DNA of 64,000 nt from Chloroflexota bacterium. GTDB taxonomy: Bacteria; Chloroflexota; Dehalococcoidia; JACPQK01. Below are positions 29,798 through 38,533 of the stretch, one piece after another. Where the stretch lies: NCBI GenBank assembly GCA_016190505.1, contig JACPQM010000023.1, positions 1-64,000 on the forward strand, in the 5' to 3' direction. The notes beneath the pieces are model-generated. The model was given only the letters and a program-made list of their open reading frames with translations, was not told the origin of the DNA and searched no databases. Made by a program: the position numbers and the translations under genes. How positions within the stretch are numbered: position 1 is the first letter of the stretch; each line of letters starts with the position of its first letter.

Positions 29798-30049
29798 ATG
29801 AGCAAAGGTGATAGGTATACAAGGCTCGTTGAGTGGTCCGAGGAGGGCATCCCGCAGTTGCAAACAGTCAAATATGTCTACTGGGAAGAAAACGGGGCCT
29901 GGATTGGCTATCTCCAGGACTACCCCGATTATTGGACTCAAGGCGAGACCCTCGACGACCTGAAGGAGCATCTGCGAGACCTCTATCACGACCTGACGAG
30001 TGGTGAACTACCGGGCATTCGCAAGGTGGACGAACTAGCCGTCTCATGA
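29798..30049 (+). CDS. HicB-family antitoxin with substituted N-terminus
   Basis: YVYWEENGAWIGYLQDYPDYWTQGETLDDLKEHLRDLYHDLTSGELPGIRKV; first about 50 bp match the HicB-like gene at 27968. Confidence 0.85.
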   Translation: MSKGDRYTRLVEWSEEGIPQLQTVKYVYWEENGAWIGYLQDYPDYWTQGETLDDLKEHLRDLYHDLTSGELPGIRKVDELAVS

Positions 30050-30150
30050 GGCGGCTGGACCTGATCAAGACCATCGAGGGGTTCGGGTGCGTAAACACAT
30101 CATCAAGATGCTGGGCAACCCACCAGATGGGCTCTGGCTCTGGCCTATAG
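30046..30150 (+). pseudogene. hicA toxin relic with internal deletion
   Basis: MRRLDLIKTIEGFGC then, in a different frame, RKHIIKMLGNPP; the intervening HicA core is missing. Confidence 0.7.
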
Positions 30151-30161
30151 ACTGGCAACGT

Positions 30162-30226
30162 GGGTGAAGTGAAACGGGACCCACCGCCAAGGTACAGGTG
30201 GGTTTCGCTGCGCTACACCCACCCTA
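30162..30226. repeat. About 65-bp imperfect palindromic repeat (copy)
   Basis: gggtgaagtgaaacgggacccaccgccaaggtacaggtgggtttcgctgcgctacacccaccctac. Confidence 0.9.
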
Positions 30227-30232
30227 CTTCTG

Positions 30233-30616
30233 GTGAATGACTGTATGACCAAGGGCATGAAAGACCCAGAGCGCGAGGACCGGATCACGGAGGAAATCAT
30301 CGTTGACGCATACGGCCCAGAAGAGCAGGCCATGGGTTGGTACTACTATCTCGAAGACAAGCTGCAATTCCCGTTCCTTGCCAAATGTGTCGCCGAAAGA
30401 GCCGTCTCACCCCTACGCAAAGGGGATGAGGTTGAAGTCCTTAAAATGGCCCTTGAAGATGAATGCGCGCGTGAGATGTTTGTGAGCATCCGATGGAAGA
30501 AACGCCGACTCGCAGTGCCTTTGTCGCAATTGAAACCCGTCGCCAAGACTGATGAGGTAACAAAGCAAGCCATCGAAGACTGGCACTACTGGGTCAGCCA
30601 AGGGTACGAGTTCTAG
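30233..30616 (+). CDS. Conserved hypothetical protein (resembles proteins annotated as calcium-binding)
   Basis: YGPEEQAMGWYYYLEDKLQFPFLAKCVAERAVSPLRKGDEVEVLKMALEDEC...IEDWHYWVSQGYEF. Confidence 0.65.
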   Translation: MNDCMTKGMKDPEREDRITEEIIVDAYGPEEQAMGWYYYLEDKLQFPFLAKCVAERAVSPLRKGDEVEVLKMALEDECAREMFVSIRWKKRRLAVPLSQLKPVAKTDEVTKQAIEDWHYWVSQGYEF

Positions 30617-30647
30617 CCCCGACCTTCAGGGCGGGATGAGATGATAT

Positions 30648-30953
30648 ATGCCCAAGCACCTTTGGGTACTGGCCTGTTTGTGGGTAGCCTACGGGGCTGG
30701 AGTGGCCTCGCTGGCCACGGCGGCTGGCCTGTGGTACTACTCGTCGAACGCCAGCTCTCCCGTCGCGGTCGAACTCGTTGCCATAGCGGCGGTCGCGCTG
30801 CTGGGCGTCGTGGGCGGTGTTGCTCTGCTGGGGGGCCAGCGCTGGGCGCGCGCCCTGCTAGTGGCGGTGGCTGTCCCGAATCTTGCCGTTTTCCCGGTGG
30901 GTACGGCGCTGGGGGCCTATACGTTCTGGGCGTTTCTGAGGGTCAAGGCGTAG
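30648..30953 (+). CDS. Small membrane protein
   Basis: Three hydrophobic helices; stop codon TAG lies within a 30-bp palindrome. Confidence 0.55.
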   Translation: MPKHLWVLACLWVAYGAGVASLATAAGLWYYSSNASSPVAVELVAIAAVALLGVVGGVALLGGQRWARALLVAVAVPNLAVFPVGTALGAYTFWAFLRVKA

Positions 30954-30978
30954 GGGCATGGCGCGCCATGCCCCTACG
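30949..30978. repeat. 30-bp palindrome CGTAGGGGCATGGCGCGCCATGCCCCTACG
   Basis: Exact palindrome; identical copies at 34064-34093 and 60175-60204. Confidence 0.97.
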
Positions 30979-31095
30979 GGCTGTGCCCTCACCGCTTCGG
31001 CAAGCTCGGGGCAAGCTCTCGGCGTCTCCCAAAGGGAGAGGGAAATGCCCGAAGCCTGAAGTCCGGAGCCCGAGGCCCGTTTCCGGCGGGTAGGG

Positions 31096-31124
31096 TTGAC
31101 CTTCGCTTCTCGCGCTGCTACAAT
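31096..31124 (+). promoter_or_regulatory. Sigma70-like promoter
   Basis: TTGACC (31096-31101), 17-bp spacer, TACAAT (31119-31124). Confidence 0.65.
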
Positions 31125-31182
31125 ACAAAATTGGTTCTGCCTTGATCATATCCAAGACACGTCTGGGCGCTTTCAGGGATAG

Positions 31183-31226
31183 GCCTCTGCCCATGTGGAG
31201 TCCTAAAGGGGGAGAGGCTTTTTTTT
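31183..31226 (+). terminator. Leader intrinsic terminator/attenuator-like hairpin
   Basis: GCCTCT...AGAGGC followed by TTTTTTTT, about 20 nt before the start at 31248. Confidence 0.6.
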
Positions 31227-31247
31227 GCCCAGCGAAAGGGGTGAGCG

Positions 31248-31763
31248 TTGTCTAAGGCACCGGTGAAGTTCTTCCGCAACACTGAGCATGCCCAGAACGC
31301 CCTTAAAGAGCTGACGGCCCACGGATACAAGCCGGAAGAGATCGGCGTGCTCACACGGGACCGGCCTGGGGCCGAGGCCTTCGTGGCTGGCAAAGGCCCT
31401 GTGGTCCGTGATGTCATGGTCACCAATATCGGCCCAGTCCTGGCCACGGGACCGCTGGCCGAGGCGCTCAAGACCGTGAGCAACGGCGATGCGGGGGAGG
31501 TCCTGGCCAAGGTCGCCGAGCTGCCGGAAGGGCGCATCGGCTTCTACCAGTTCGGCCTGGCCACTGGCGGCGTGCTCATCAGCGTGCACGCCGAGGGCAA
31601 GCGGGCCGAAGAGGCCCGGACTCTGCTTCGCCAGCTCGAGACCGCTACCATTGGCACCACCGGACAGACCTGGGTCAACTGCCCCAGCTTCGTGGGTGGG
31701 AACCGCATGACGGAGACGAATCCCAGAGATGCCGAGATGACAGGAGACTTCCGCCGCTACTAA
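31248..31763 (+). CDS. Hypothetical protein (possible general-stress-type domain)
   Basis: VKFFRNTEHAQNALKELTAHGYKPEEIGVLTRD; TTG start after leader hairpin. Confidence 0.6.
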   Translation: MSKAPVKFFRNTEHAQNALKELTAHGYKPEEIGVLTRDRPGAEAFVAGKGPVVRDVMVTNIGPVLATGPLAEALKTVSNGDAGEVLAKVAELPEGRIGFYQFGLATGGVLISVHAEGKRAEEARTLLRQLETATIGTTGQTWVNCPSFVGGNRMTETNPRDAEMTGDFRRY

Positions 31764-31795
31764 GCGGGTCCGATAATTTTGGGAGGTAGAGTGAA

Positions 31796-34021
31796 ATGTC
31801 CAGGTTTATAGCCACTTCCGCCATCCGGGGGGCGAACCAGATCGTCGCCCAGGCGGAGGGCATGTACCAGAAGGCCCTGAAGGAGCTGGGGCCAGAGACG
31901 CCCATCGCCTTTACCAACACGGCCTATTTCCTGCCAGTAATCTACGGCTTCACGGGGCACAAGGTGCAGAAGCTGGCTGACCTGGCTGTGCCATTGGACT
32001 ACGCCCGCGGTCTTCTCTCCCCCGTCCCCAAGCAGAGCGTGTGGCTGCCCTACCTCGGCGAGGCCCTGGACTCGGGTGTGGCCACGCTGTTCGCTGAGGA
32101 GGCCATCGAGGGAATCCGCTTCGCCCGGGGCGAGCAGCCCGAGGTGAAGAACGGTTACACGTTCAACGGCCCCATTGACGACGTGCAGATGCGCGCCTGG
32201 GGTGTGGCGCTGGTGGACGGGCGTATGCCTGGCTTCGCCGCCATTGTGGGCGCCGCCAAGAGTAACGAGGTCGCTGTCAAGATATTCCGAGAGCTCCAGG
32301 CCCGGGGCTTGCTGGTCTTCCTGTGCAGCGACGTCAACGGGCGTACCATCACCGACCAGCTCCTGGAGTCCGGCGTCGAGTTGGGCTATGGGACATACAG
32401 CGTTCCCTTCGGCTCGGACACCATCTCGGCTGTCTATGCCCTGGGCTTCGCCACCCGGGCCGCTTTCTCCTTCGGCAACTTCAAGCCTGGGAACTACCGC
32501 GACATCCTGTTCTACAACAAGTTCCGCTGCTTCGCCTTTGGCTTGGCCCTGGGGCAGGTGGACGACCTGAAGTACGCCACCGCCGCCGGCGTCATCAACT
32601 ACGGCTTCCCCATTATTGCCGACACTGTCATCCCCAACGTGCTGCCCACGGGCGTTACTGAGCACGAGCACGTGGTAAGCCTGCCCTTCGACGACATCCC
32701 GGGCAAGGACGACCTGGAGCGGGCGGAGCGTCTGGTCCAGCGCTGCGTCGAGATCCGGGGCATCCGCATCAAGATCAAGGCGGTGGAGATCCCGGTGGCC
32801 TATGGCGCCGCCTTCGAGGGCGAGATCGTGCGGCGCAACCAGATCCATGCTGAGTTCGGCGGCAAGGGCGGCACCTGCTTCGAGCTGCTCACCACCCGCA
32901 AGGCAGACCAGGTGGAAGATGGCAAGGTCACCGTGGTGGGCCCGGACATTGACAGCATCACGCCGGGCGCCAACATCCCGCTGGGCATACTGGTCGAGGT
33001 GGCCGGCGCCAAGATGGACAAAGACTTCGAGCCTGTCATCGAGCGCCAGTTCCACCACTTCGTGAACATGGCCGAAGGCCTCCAGCACATCGGACAGCGG
33101 GACATCGCCTGGATTCGGGTGTCCAAGACCGCCTTCGAGAAGGGCTTCCGCCTCCAGCACTTCGGTAAGATCCTCCACGCCAAGGTCCACGAGGACTTCG
33201 GCGCCCTGGTGGACAAGGTCCAGGTGACCATCTTCGCCGACCCGGCACAGGTCAAGGCCCGCCGCGAGGCGGCCCAGGTGGTATACCGCGAGCGCAACCA
33301 GCGGCTCATGGGCCTCAAGGACGAGGCCGTGGACGTGTTCTATAGCTGCTCCCTGTGCCAGTCCTTTGCCCCTACCCACATCTGCGCCATCCCGCCCGAG
33401 AGGTCGGGCCTGTGCGGCGCCTATAGCTGGCTGGACTGCAAGGCAGCCTACCAGATCAACCCGCGCGGCCCCAACCAGCCCATCGCCAAGGGGCAGGTCA
33501 TTGACCAGGCGAAGGGCGAGTTCGAGGGCATCAACGAGTTCGTGTTCAACAATACCCAGCGCAGTGTGCAGAGGGTCACCCTCTACTCCGTGATGGACGC
33601 CCCCATGACCTCCTGCGGCTGCTTCGAGTGCATCATGGTGGTCATCCCCGAGGCCAACGGCTTCATGGTGGTCTCCCGGGAAGACCCCAGCATGACCCCC
33701 TGCGGCATGACCTTCTCCACCCTGGCCGGCACGGCCGGCGGCGGCTTGCAGAACCCGGGCGTGATGGGCCACGGCAAGATGTTCGTGATCAGTGAGAAGT
33801 TCCTCAAGGCCGACGGTGGCCTGAAGCGGGTAGTGTGGATGTCCTCCAACCTCAAGGAGGAGCTGGGTGAGCAGCTCAAGGACGCAGCCGCCCGGGAAGG
33901 CGAGCCTGACCTGCTCGACAAGATCGCCGACGAGAAGGTGGCCACCTCCGTCGAGGACCTGCTGCCTTTCCTCCAGGAGAGGGGGCATCCCGCTCTCACT
34001 ATGGACTCCCTCCTGGGCTAG
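31796..34021 (+). CDS. acsB: CO dehydrogenase/acetyl-CoA synthase, acetyl-CoA synthase subunit
   Basis: A-cluster motifs CSLCQSFAPTHIC...ERSGLCGAYSWLDCKAAYQINPRGPNQPI...SCGCFECIMVVIPE; 741 aa. Confidence 0.97.
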   Translation: MSRFIATSAIRGANQIVAQAEGMYQKALKELGPETPIAFTNTAYFLPVIYGFTGHKVQKLADLAVPLDYARGLLSPVPKQSVWLPYLGEALDSGVATLFAEEAIEGIRFARGEQPEVKNGYTFNGPIDDVQMRAWGVALVDGRMPGFAAIVGAAKSNEVAVKIFRELQARGLLVFLCSDVNGRTITDQLLESGVELGYGTYSVPFGSDTISAVYALGFATRAAFSFGNFKPGNYRDILFYNKFRCFAFGLALGQVDDLKYATAAGVINYGFPIIADTVIPNVLPTGVTEHEHVVSLPFDDIPGKDDLERAERLVQRCVEIRGIRIKIKAVEIPVAYGAAFEGEIVRRNQIHAEFGGKGGTCFELLTTRKADQVEDGKVTVVGPDIDSITPGANIPLGILVEVAGAKMDKDFEPVIERQFHHFVNMAEGLQHIGQRDIAWIRVSKTAFEKGFRLQHFGKILHAKVHEDFGALVDKVQVTIFADPAQVKARREAAQVVYRERNQRLMGLKDEAVDVFYSCSLCQSFAPTHICAIPPERSGLCGAYSWLDCKAAYQINPRGPNQPIAKGQVIDQAKGEFEGINEFVFNNTQRSVQRVTLYSVMDAPMTSCGCFECIMVVIPEANGFMVVSREDPSMTPCGMTFSTLAGTAGGGLQNPGVMGHGKMFVISEKFLKADGGLKRVVWMSSNLKEELGEQLKDAAAREGEPDLLDKIADEKVATSVEDLLPFLQERGHPALTMDSLLG

Positions 34022-34063
34022 GCCAGGGCCTCCAGAGGGGTGGGTTGTATATGGGAAGGCAAC

Positions 34064-34093
34064 CGTAGGGGCATGGCGCGCCATGCCCCTACG
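34064..34093. repeat. 30-bp palindrome CGTAGGGGCATGGCGCGCCATGCCCCTACG
   Basis: Exact palindrome between acsB and acsD. Confidence 0.97.
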
Positions 34094-34159
34094 AAATGAC
34101 CACCCCCTGGCTGGGACGTGTCCTGAGTTGCAGGGACGGTCCCTTCATAAGGAGAACAC

Positions 34160-35122
34160 ATGCCGAAAGTCGAAGCGCCCGTAGAGAAATGGCGGGGCCG
34201 GGTCCAAGAGGTCCGGCTGGGCGGTGACGGACGCAAACAGGTGACAGTGGGGGGCGAGAGCACCCTGCCCTTTCTCCATTTCGACGGCGAGATCCCCCAC
34301 CGCCCGGTGATCGCCGCGGAGGTGCTGGACATGCCCCCTGCGGATTGGGCCGAGAATGTGGTGTCCGCCTGGGGGGATGCCCTCAAGTCCCCGGCGGCCT
34401 GGGCCAAGAAGGCGGCCCAGCTCGGCGCCGACCTCATTTTCCTGCGCCTGGCCAGCGCCCACCCCGAGCAGGGCAATACCTCCGGTGCCCAGGCGGCCAA
34501 GACCGTGTCCCAGGTCATGGAGGCCACCGACCTGCCCCTGATCGTGGTGGGCCCGGATGTGGCCGAGAAGGACAACGAGGTTATCGTGGCGGTGGCCGAG
34601 GCGGCCCGGGGCCAGCGCCTGGCCCTGGGTACGGTCACCGACAAGAACTATCGCACTATCGTGGCTACAGCCATGGCCGGCGGCCACGCAGTAGTTGCCC
34701 AGGCGCCCATGGACATGAACCTTTCCAAGCAGCTCAACATCCTGTGCTGCGACGTGGGGCTGCCCAAGGACTCGCTAGTCATGGACCCGACTACAGGCGC
34801 TCTGGGCTATGGCATGGAGTACGCCCTGTCGGTCTTCGAGCGATTGCGGCTGGCCGCCCTCCAGGGCGATGCCATGACGGCCATGCCTATCCTGTGCCAC
34901 GCCGGGTACGAGTCCTGGAGACAGAAGGAGGCCAAGGCGGTGGAGGGCGTGCCTGTGTCCTGGGGCGACCAGAAGGTGCGGTCCCTGCTCTGGGAGCAGA
35001 TGACGGCCCTGACCCTGCTTCAGAGCGGGGCGGAGATTATGGTGCTGCGACACCCCCGCTCCATGGATGTTGTCCGCGGCGTGATTGACCGACTCATGGC
35101 CCGCCAGGGGCCAGTTAGCTAG
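34160..35122 (+). CDS. acsD: Corrinoid iron-sulfur protein small subunit (acetyl-CoA decarbonylase/synthase delta)
   Basis: LIVVGPDVAEKDNEVIVAVAEAARGQRLALGTVTDKNYRTIVATAMAGGHAVVAQAPMDMNLSKQLN. Confidence 0.93.
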   Translation: MPKVEAPVEKWRGRVQEVRLGGDGRKQVTVGGESTLPFLHFDGEIPHRPVIAAEVLDMPPADWAENVVSAWGDALKSPAAWAKKAAQLGADLIFLRLASAHPEQGNTSGAQAAKTVSQVMEATDLPLIVVGPDVAEKDNEVIVAVAEAARGQRLALGTVTDKNYRTIVATAMAGGHAVVAQAPMDMNLSKQLNILCCDVGLPKDSLVMDPTTGALGYGMEYALSVFERLRLAALQGDAMTAMPILCHAGYESWRQKEAKAVEGVPVSWGDQKVRSLLWEQMTALTLLQSGAEIMVLRHPRSMDVVRGVIDRLMARQGPVS

Positions 35123-35133
35123 GGAGGGTGGCC

Positions 35134-36489
35134 ATGGCGCTCACCGCCATCGAGATCTACAAATACCTGCCCAAGACCAACTGTAAGGACTGCGGTTTCC
35201 CCACCTGCCTGGCCTTCGCCATGAAGCTGGCGCAAAAGGGGGCCGAGCTGTCGGCCTGCAAGCACGTTTCCGAGGAGGCCAAGAGCGCCTTAGAGGCCGC
35301 CTCCCGACCTCCCATCCGTCTGGTCACTATCGGCAAGGATGGGCGCAAGGTAGAGGTGGGCAACGAGGTGGCGATGTTCCGCCACGAGAAGACCTTCTAC
35401 CACCAGCCCGGGCTGCTGCTGCGGGTCAAGGACTCCGCAGCCCCTGATAAGGTGGCCCAGGAGATGGCTGCCGTGGCCAGCTACAAGGTGGAGCGCGTGG
35501 GGATGCAGTTGAGTTGGAATGGCCTGGCGATCCAGAACGATGGCGGCGACAAGGCCGCCTTCCTGGCGGCGGTGAAGCTGGCGCAGGCCCACCCCGAGCT
35601 GGCCCTGGTGCTCATGTCCGATGACCCCGACACCATGGCCGCGGCACTTGGCGACCCCGCCGTGGCTGGACGCCTGCCTCTGATATACGCGGCCACCGAG
35701 GCCAACTGGCAGAAGATGGCGGCACTGGCCAAGCAACACAAGTGCCCTCTGGCCGTGCGCGCCGGTGGCCTGGATGCCCTGGCCACGCTCACCGAGCAGG
35801 TGGCCGCGGCTGGCATCGAGGACATAGTGGTGGACCCGGGCGCCCGCGACTTCGGCGATTCGCTGAATGCGCTGACCCAGATCCGACGCCTCGCCCTCAA
35901 GAAGAGCTTCCGACCCCTGGGCTACCCGGTGATCACCTTCCCGGGTGAGAAGGCCAGCTCCCAGGAGGAGGAGGTGCTGCTGGCCACGCAGCACATCGCC
36001 AGGTACGCCGGTGTCATCGTGCTGGACCATTTCTCACCGGCAATGGCATATCCCCTGCTCACCGAGCGTCTCAACATCTACACTGACCCGCAGAAGCCGC
36101 TCCAGATGCAGGCGGGGGTCTATCCCTTTGGCAAGCCGGACCCGGCTAGCCCGCTGCTGGTAACGACTAACTTCTCCCTCACCTACTTCTCGGTGTCCTC
36201 CGAGATCGAGTCCAGTGGCTTCCCCACCTGGCTTATGGTGGTGGACACCGAGGGCCAGTCGGTGCTCACCTCGTGGGCCTCGGGCAAGTTCGACGCTGAG
36301 AAGATCTCCAAGGCGGCCAAGAACTTTAAGGTGGAGGAGAAGATCGGCCATCGGAGCCTGGTCATCCCCGGTGCGGTGGCTGTCCTCAGGGGCGAGCTCG
36401 AGGGGGAGTTCCCCGAGTGGAAGATCATGGTGGGGCCACGGGAAGCGGTGGGCATCGGGCCTTTCCTCAAGCAGAACTGGGCCAGGTAG
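35134..36489 (+). CDS. acsC: Corrinoid iron-sulfur protein large subunit (acetyl-CoA decarbonylase/synthase gamma)
   Basis: ALTAIEIYKYLPKTNCKDCGFPTCLAFAMKLAQKGAELSACKHVSEEAKSAL four-Cys motif. Confidence 0.95.
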   Translation: MALTAIEIYKYLPKTNCKDCGFPTCLAFAMKLAQKGAELSACKHVSEEAKSALEAASRPPIRLVTIGKDGRKVEVGNEVAMFRHEKTFYHQPGLLLRVKDSAAPDKVAQEMAAVASYKVERVGMQLSWNGLAIQNDGGDKAAFLAAVKLAQAHPELALVLMSDDPDTMAAALGDPAVAGRLPLIYAATEANWQKMAALAKQHKCPLAVRAGGLDALATLTEQVAAAGIEDIVVDPGARDFGDSLNALTQIRRLALKKSFRPLGYPVITFPGEKASSQEEEVLLATQHIARYAGVIVLDHFSPAMAYPLLTERLNIYTDPQKPLQMQAGVYPFGKPDPASPLLVTTNFSLTYFSVSSEIESSGFPTWLMVVDTEGQSVLTSWASGKFDAEKISKAAKNFKVEEKIGHRSLVIPGAVAVLRGELEGEFPEWKIMVGPREAVGIGPFLKQNWAR

Positions 36490-36618
36490 CCCAGCCTCCA
36501 CTGCCCCGACATGAAGACCTGTCAGAATGCTGTAGGCCGTCCCGACCTGTCGGGACAACCCGACCGACGCGTGTCTGGGCAGGTTAGGAAACCTGCCCTA
36601 CCAAGGCTGGACTAGGCC

Positions 36619-38532
36619 ATGAAGACCTGCCGGGTCTCTTTCCAGCCCGGGGGAGCTGTGGTCTCGGTGTCGGAAGGGACGCTGCTCCTGGACGCCGCAG
36701 CCAGGGCCGGTATCCTTCTGGACATGCCCTGCGGCGGGCAGGGCCGCTGTGGCCGCTGCCGGGTCAAGGTGGAGTCGGGCGAGGTCACCGGCCGGGAGAA
36801 CATTCACCTTAGCCAGGAGGACATGGCTCAGGGCTGGGTGCTCTCCTGCACTGCCCGCGTGGTTGGCGACCTGGCGATTACCGTGCCGCCCAAGGTGGAG
36901 CGGGACCGGGCCATCGTGGAGCTGCCCTCGGCCCGGGCCGCAGCCCAGATCGCCCTGCACTGGCCGCGCTATCCCGCCCTGCGTCGCGCCTATCTCGAGC
37001 TAACGCCGCCCAGCCTGGAGGACAACGCTCCAGACCTGGAGCGGTTGCGCCGGGGCCTGCGCCAGGAGGCCAACCTCGAAGGGCTGGAGCTCGACGTGTA
37101 CCAGATGCGGGAGCTGGGCGCCACTCTGCGGCAGGACAACTGGCGGGTAAGCGCTACCCTCGATGCCAGCGGCCCGGGCAATCGCTTGGTGGACCTGCGC
37201 CCGGGCCGGATCAAAGGGCCCCTCCTCGGTCTGGCCGTGGACATCGGCACCACCAACGTGGTGGCCTATCTGGTCAACCTGGACAATGGCCGGCTGCTGG
37301 GCAAAGCATCCCGCATGAACCGGCAGGTGTCTTGCGGCGAGGATGTGATCTCCCGCATCGTTTTCTCCCAGCGCGAGGGCGGCGTGGACACCCTCCAGAA
37401 CCTGGCGGTGGACACCATAAACGTGCTGGTCAAGGAGCTTGCCCAGGCCCACGGGGCTTCCCCGGAGGACATCGGGGACATGGTGATGGCGGGCAACACC
37501 ACCATGGCCCATCTTTTCCTGGGCATCCCGCCGCGCTACATCCGGGAGGAGCCCTACGTGCCTACGGCTACACACTTCCCGGTGTGCACCGCCCGGGATC
37601 TGGGGCTGGCCATTCATCCGAGGGCATCGGTGTACTGCGTGCCCAGCGTGGCCGCCTACGTGGGCGGCGACATTACGGCGGGGGTGCTGGCGTCCAAGCT
37701 GTACGAATCTGATACGCTCAGTCTGTTCCTGGACGTGGGCACTAACGGGGAGATCGTTCTGGGCAACAAGGACTTCATGATGACCGATGCCTGCAGCGCC
37801 GGTCCGGCGCTGGAGGGTGCCGGCATGCGCTGCGGCATGCGGGCCATGCCGGGGGCCATCGAGGACGTGCGTATCTCCTCGCTCACCCTGGAGCCGACCA
37901 TCAAAGTGATCGGTGACGTGCCTGCCCAGGGCATTTGTGGCTCTGGCCTGATCTCGGCGGTGGCTGAGATGCTGGTTACCGGCGTGATTAGCAAGGGGGG
38001 CAAGATAGACCTGGACTATGTGCTCAGCCGCCAGCCGGAGCGGCCCCGCGCCAGGCCCGGCGAGTCCGGCCCGGAATACGTTCTGGTCTGGGCCGGCGAG
38101 GCCGGCGGAGGCACGGACATCACACTCTCCGAGGTGGACCTGGAGAACCTTGTCCGGGTGAAGGCCGCCATCTACGCGGGCATTATGGTCATGGCTGAGA
38201 AGTCGGGGATACCCCTGGACACAGTGGAGCGGGTGCTGATCGGCGGCGCCTTCGGCCAGCATATCAACGTGGAGCAGGCCATCCAGATCGGTCTGCTTCC
38301 GGACCTGCCCTGGGACAAGTTCCACTTCCTGGGCAACACGTCCGCCTGGGGGGCCTATAACATCCTTCTCTCCAAGCACGCTCGGAGCAAAGTGGAGGAG
38401 TTGGTGGCGGGCATGACCTACGTCGAGTTGATCGCTGACAACTCCTTCATGAACGAGTTCACCGCTTCCCTCTTCTTGCCCCACACCGACGCGGACCGCT
38501 TCCCTTCGGTGGCGCACCTGCTGTCCCGCTGA
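36619..38532 (+). CDS. 2Fe-2S/ASKHA corrinoid activation protein (AcsV/RamA-like)
   Basis: CGGQGRCGRCRVKVESGEV ferredoxin motif; AVDIGTTNVVAYLVNL; NGEIVLGNKDFMMTDACSAGPALEGA. Confidence 0.93.
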   Translation: MKTCRVSFQPGGAVVSVSEGTLLLDAAARAGILLDMPCGGQGRCGRCRVKVESGEVTGRENIHLSQEDMAQGWVLSCTARVVGDLAITVPPKVERDRAIVELPSARAAAQIALHWPRYPALRRAYLELTPPSLEDNAPDLERLRRGLRQEANLEGLELDVYQMRELGATLRQDNWRVSATLDASGPGNRLVDLRPGRIKGPLLGLAVDIGTTNVVAYLVNLDNGRLLGKASRMNRQVSCGEDVISRIVFSQREGGVDTLQNLAVDTINVLVKELAQAHGASPEDIGDMVMAGNTTMAHLFLGIPPRYIREEPYVPTATHFPVCTARDLGLAIHPRASVYCVPSVAAYVGGDITAGVLASKLYESDTLSLFLDVGTNGEIVLGNKDFMMTDACSAGPALEGAGMRCGMRAMPGAIEDVRISSLTLEPTIKVIGDVPAQGICGSGLISAVAEMLVTGVISKGGKIDLDYVLSRQPERPRARPGESGPEYVLVWAGEAGGGTDITLSEVDLENLVRVKAAIYAGIMVMAEKSGIPLDTVERVLIGGAFGQHINVEQAIQIGLLPDLPWDKFHFLGNTSAWGAYNILLSKHARSKVEELVAGMTYVELIADNSFMNEFTASLFLPHTDADRFPSVAHLLSR

Positions 38533-38533
38533 C

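Noticed and set aside
31760-34084. 774-aa minus-strand ORF antisense to acsB
   Set aside because: Product of GC-rich codon bias; sequence is low-complexity L/G/H-rich with no domain signature, while the plus strand encodes full-length AcsB.
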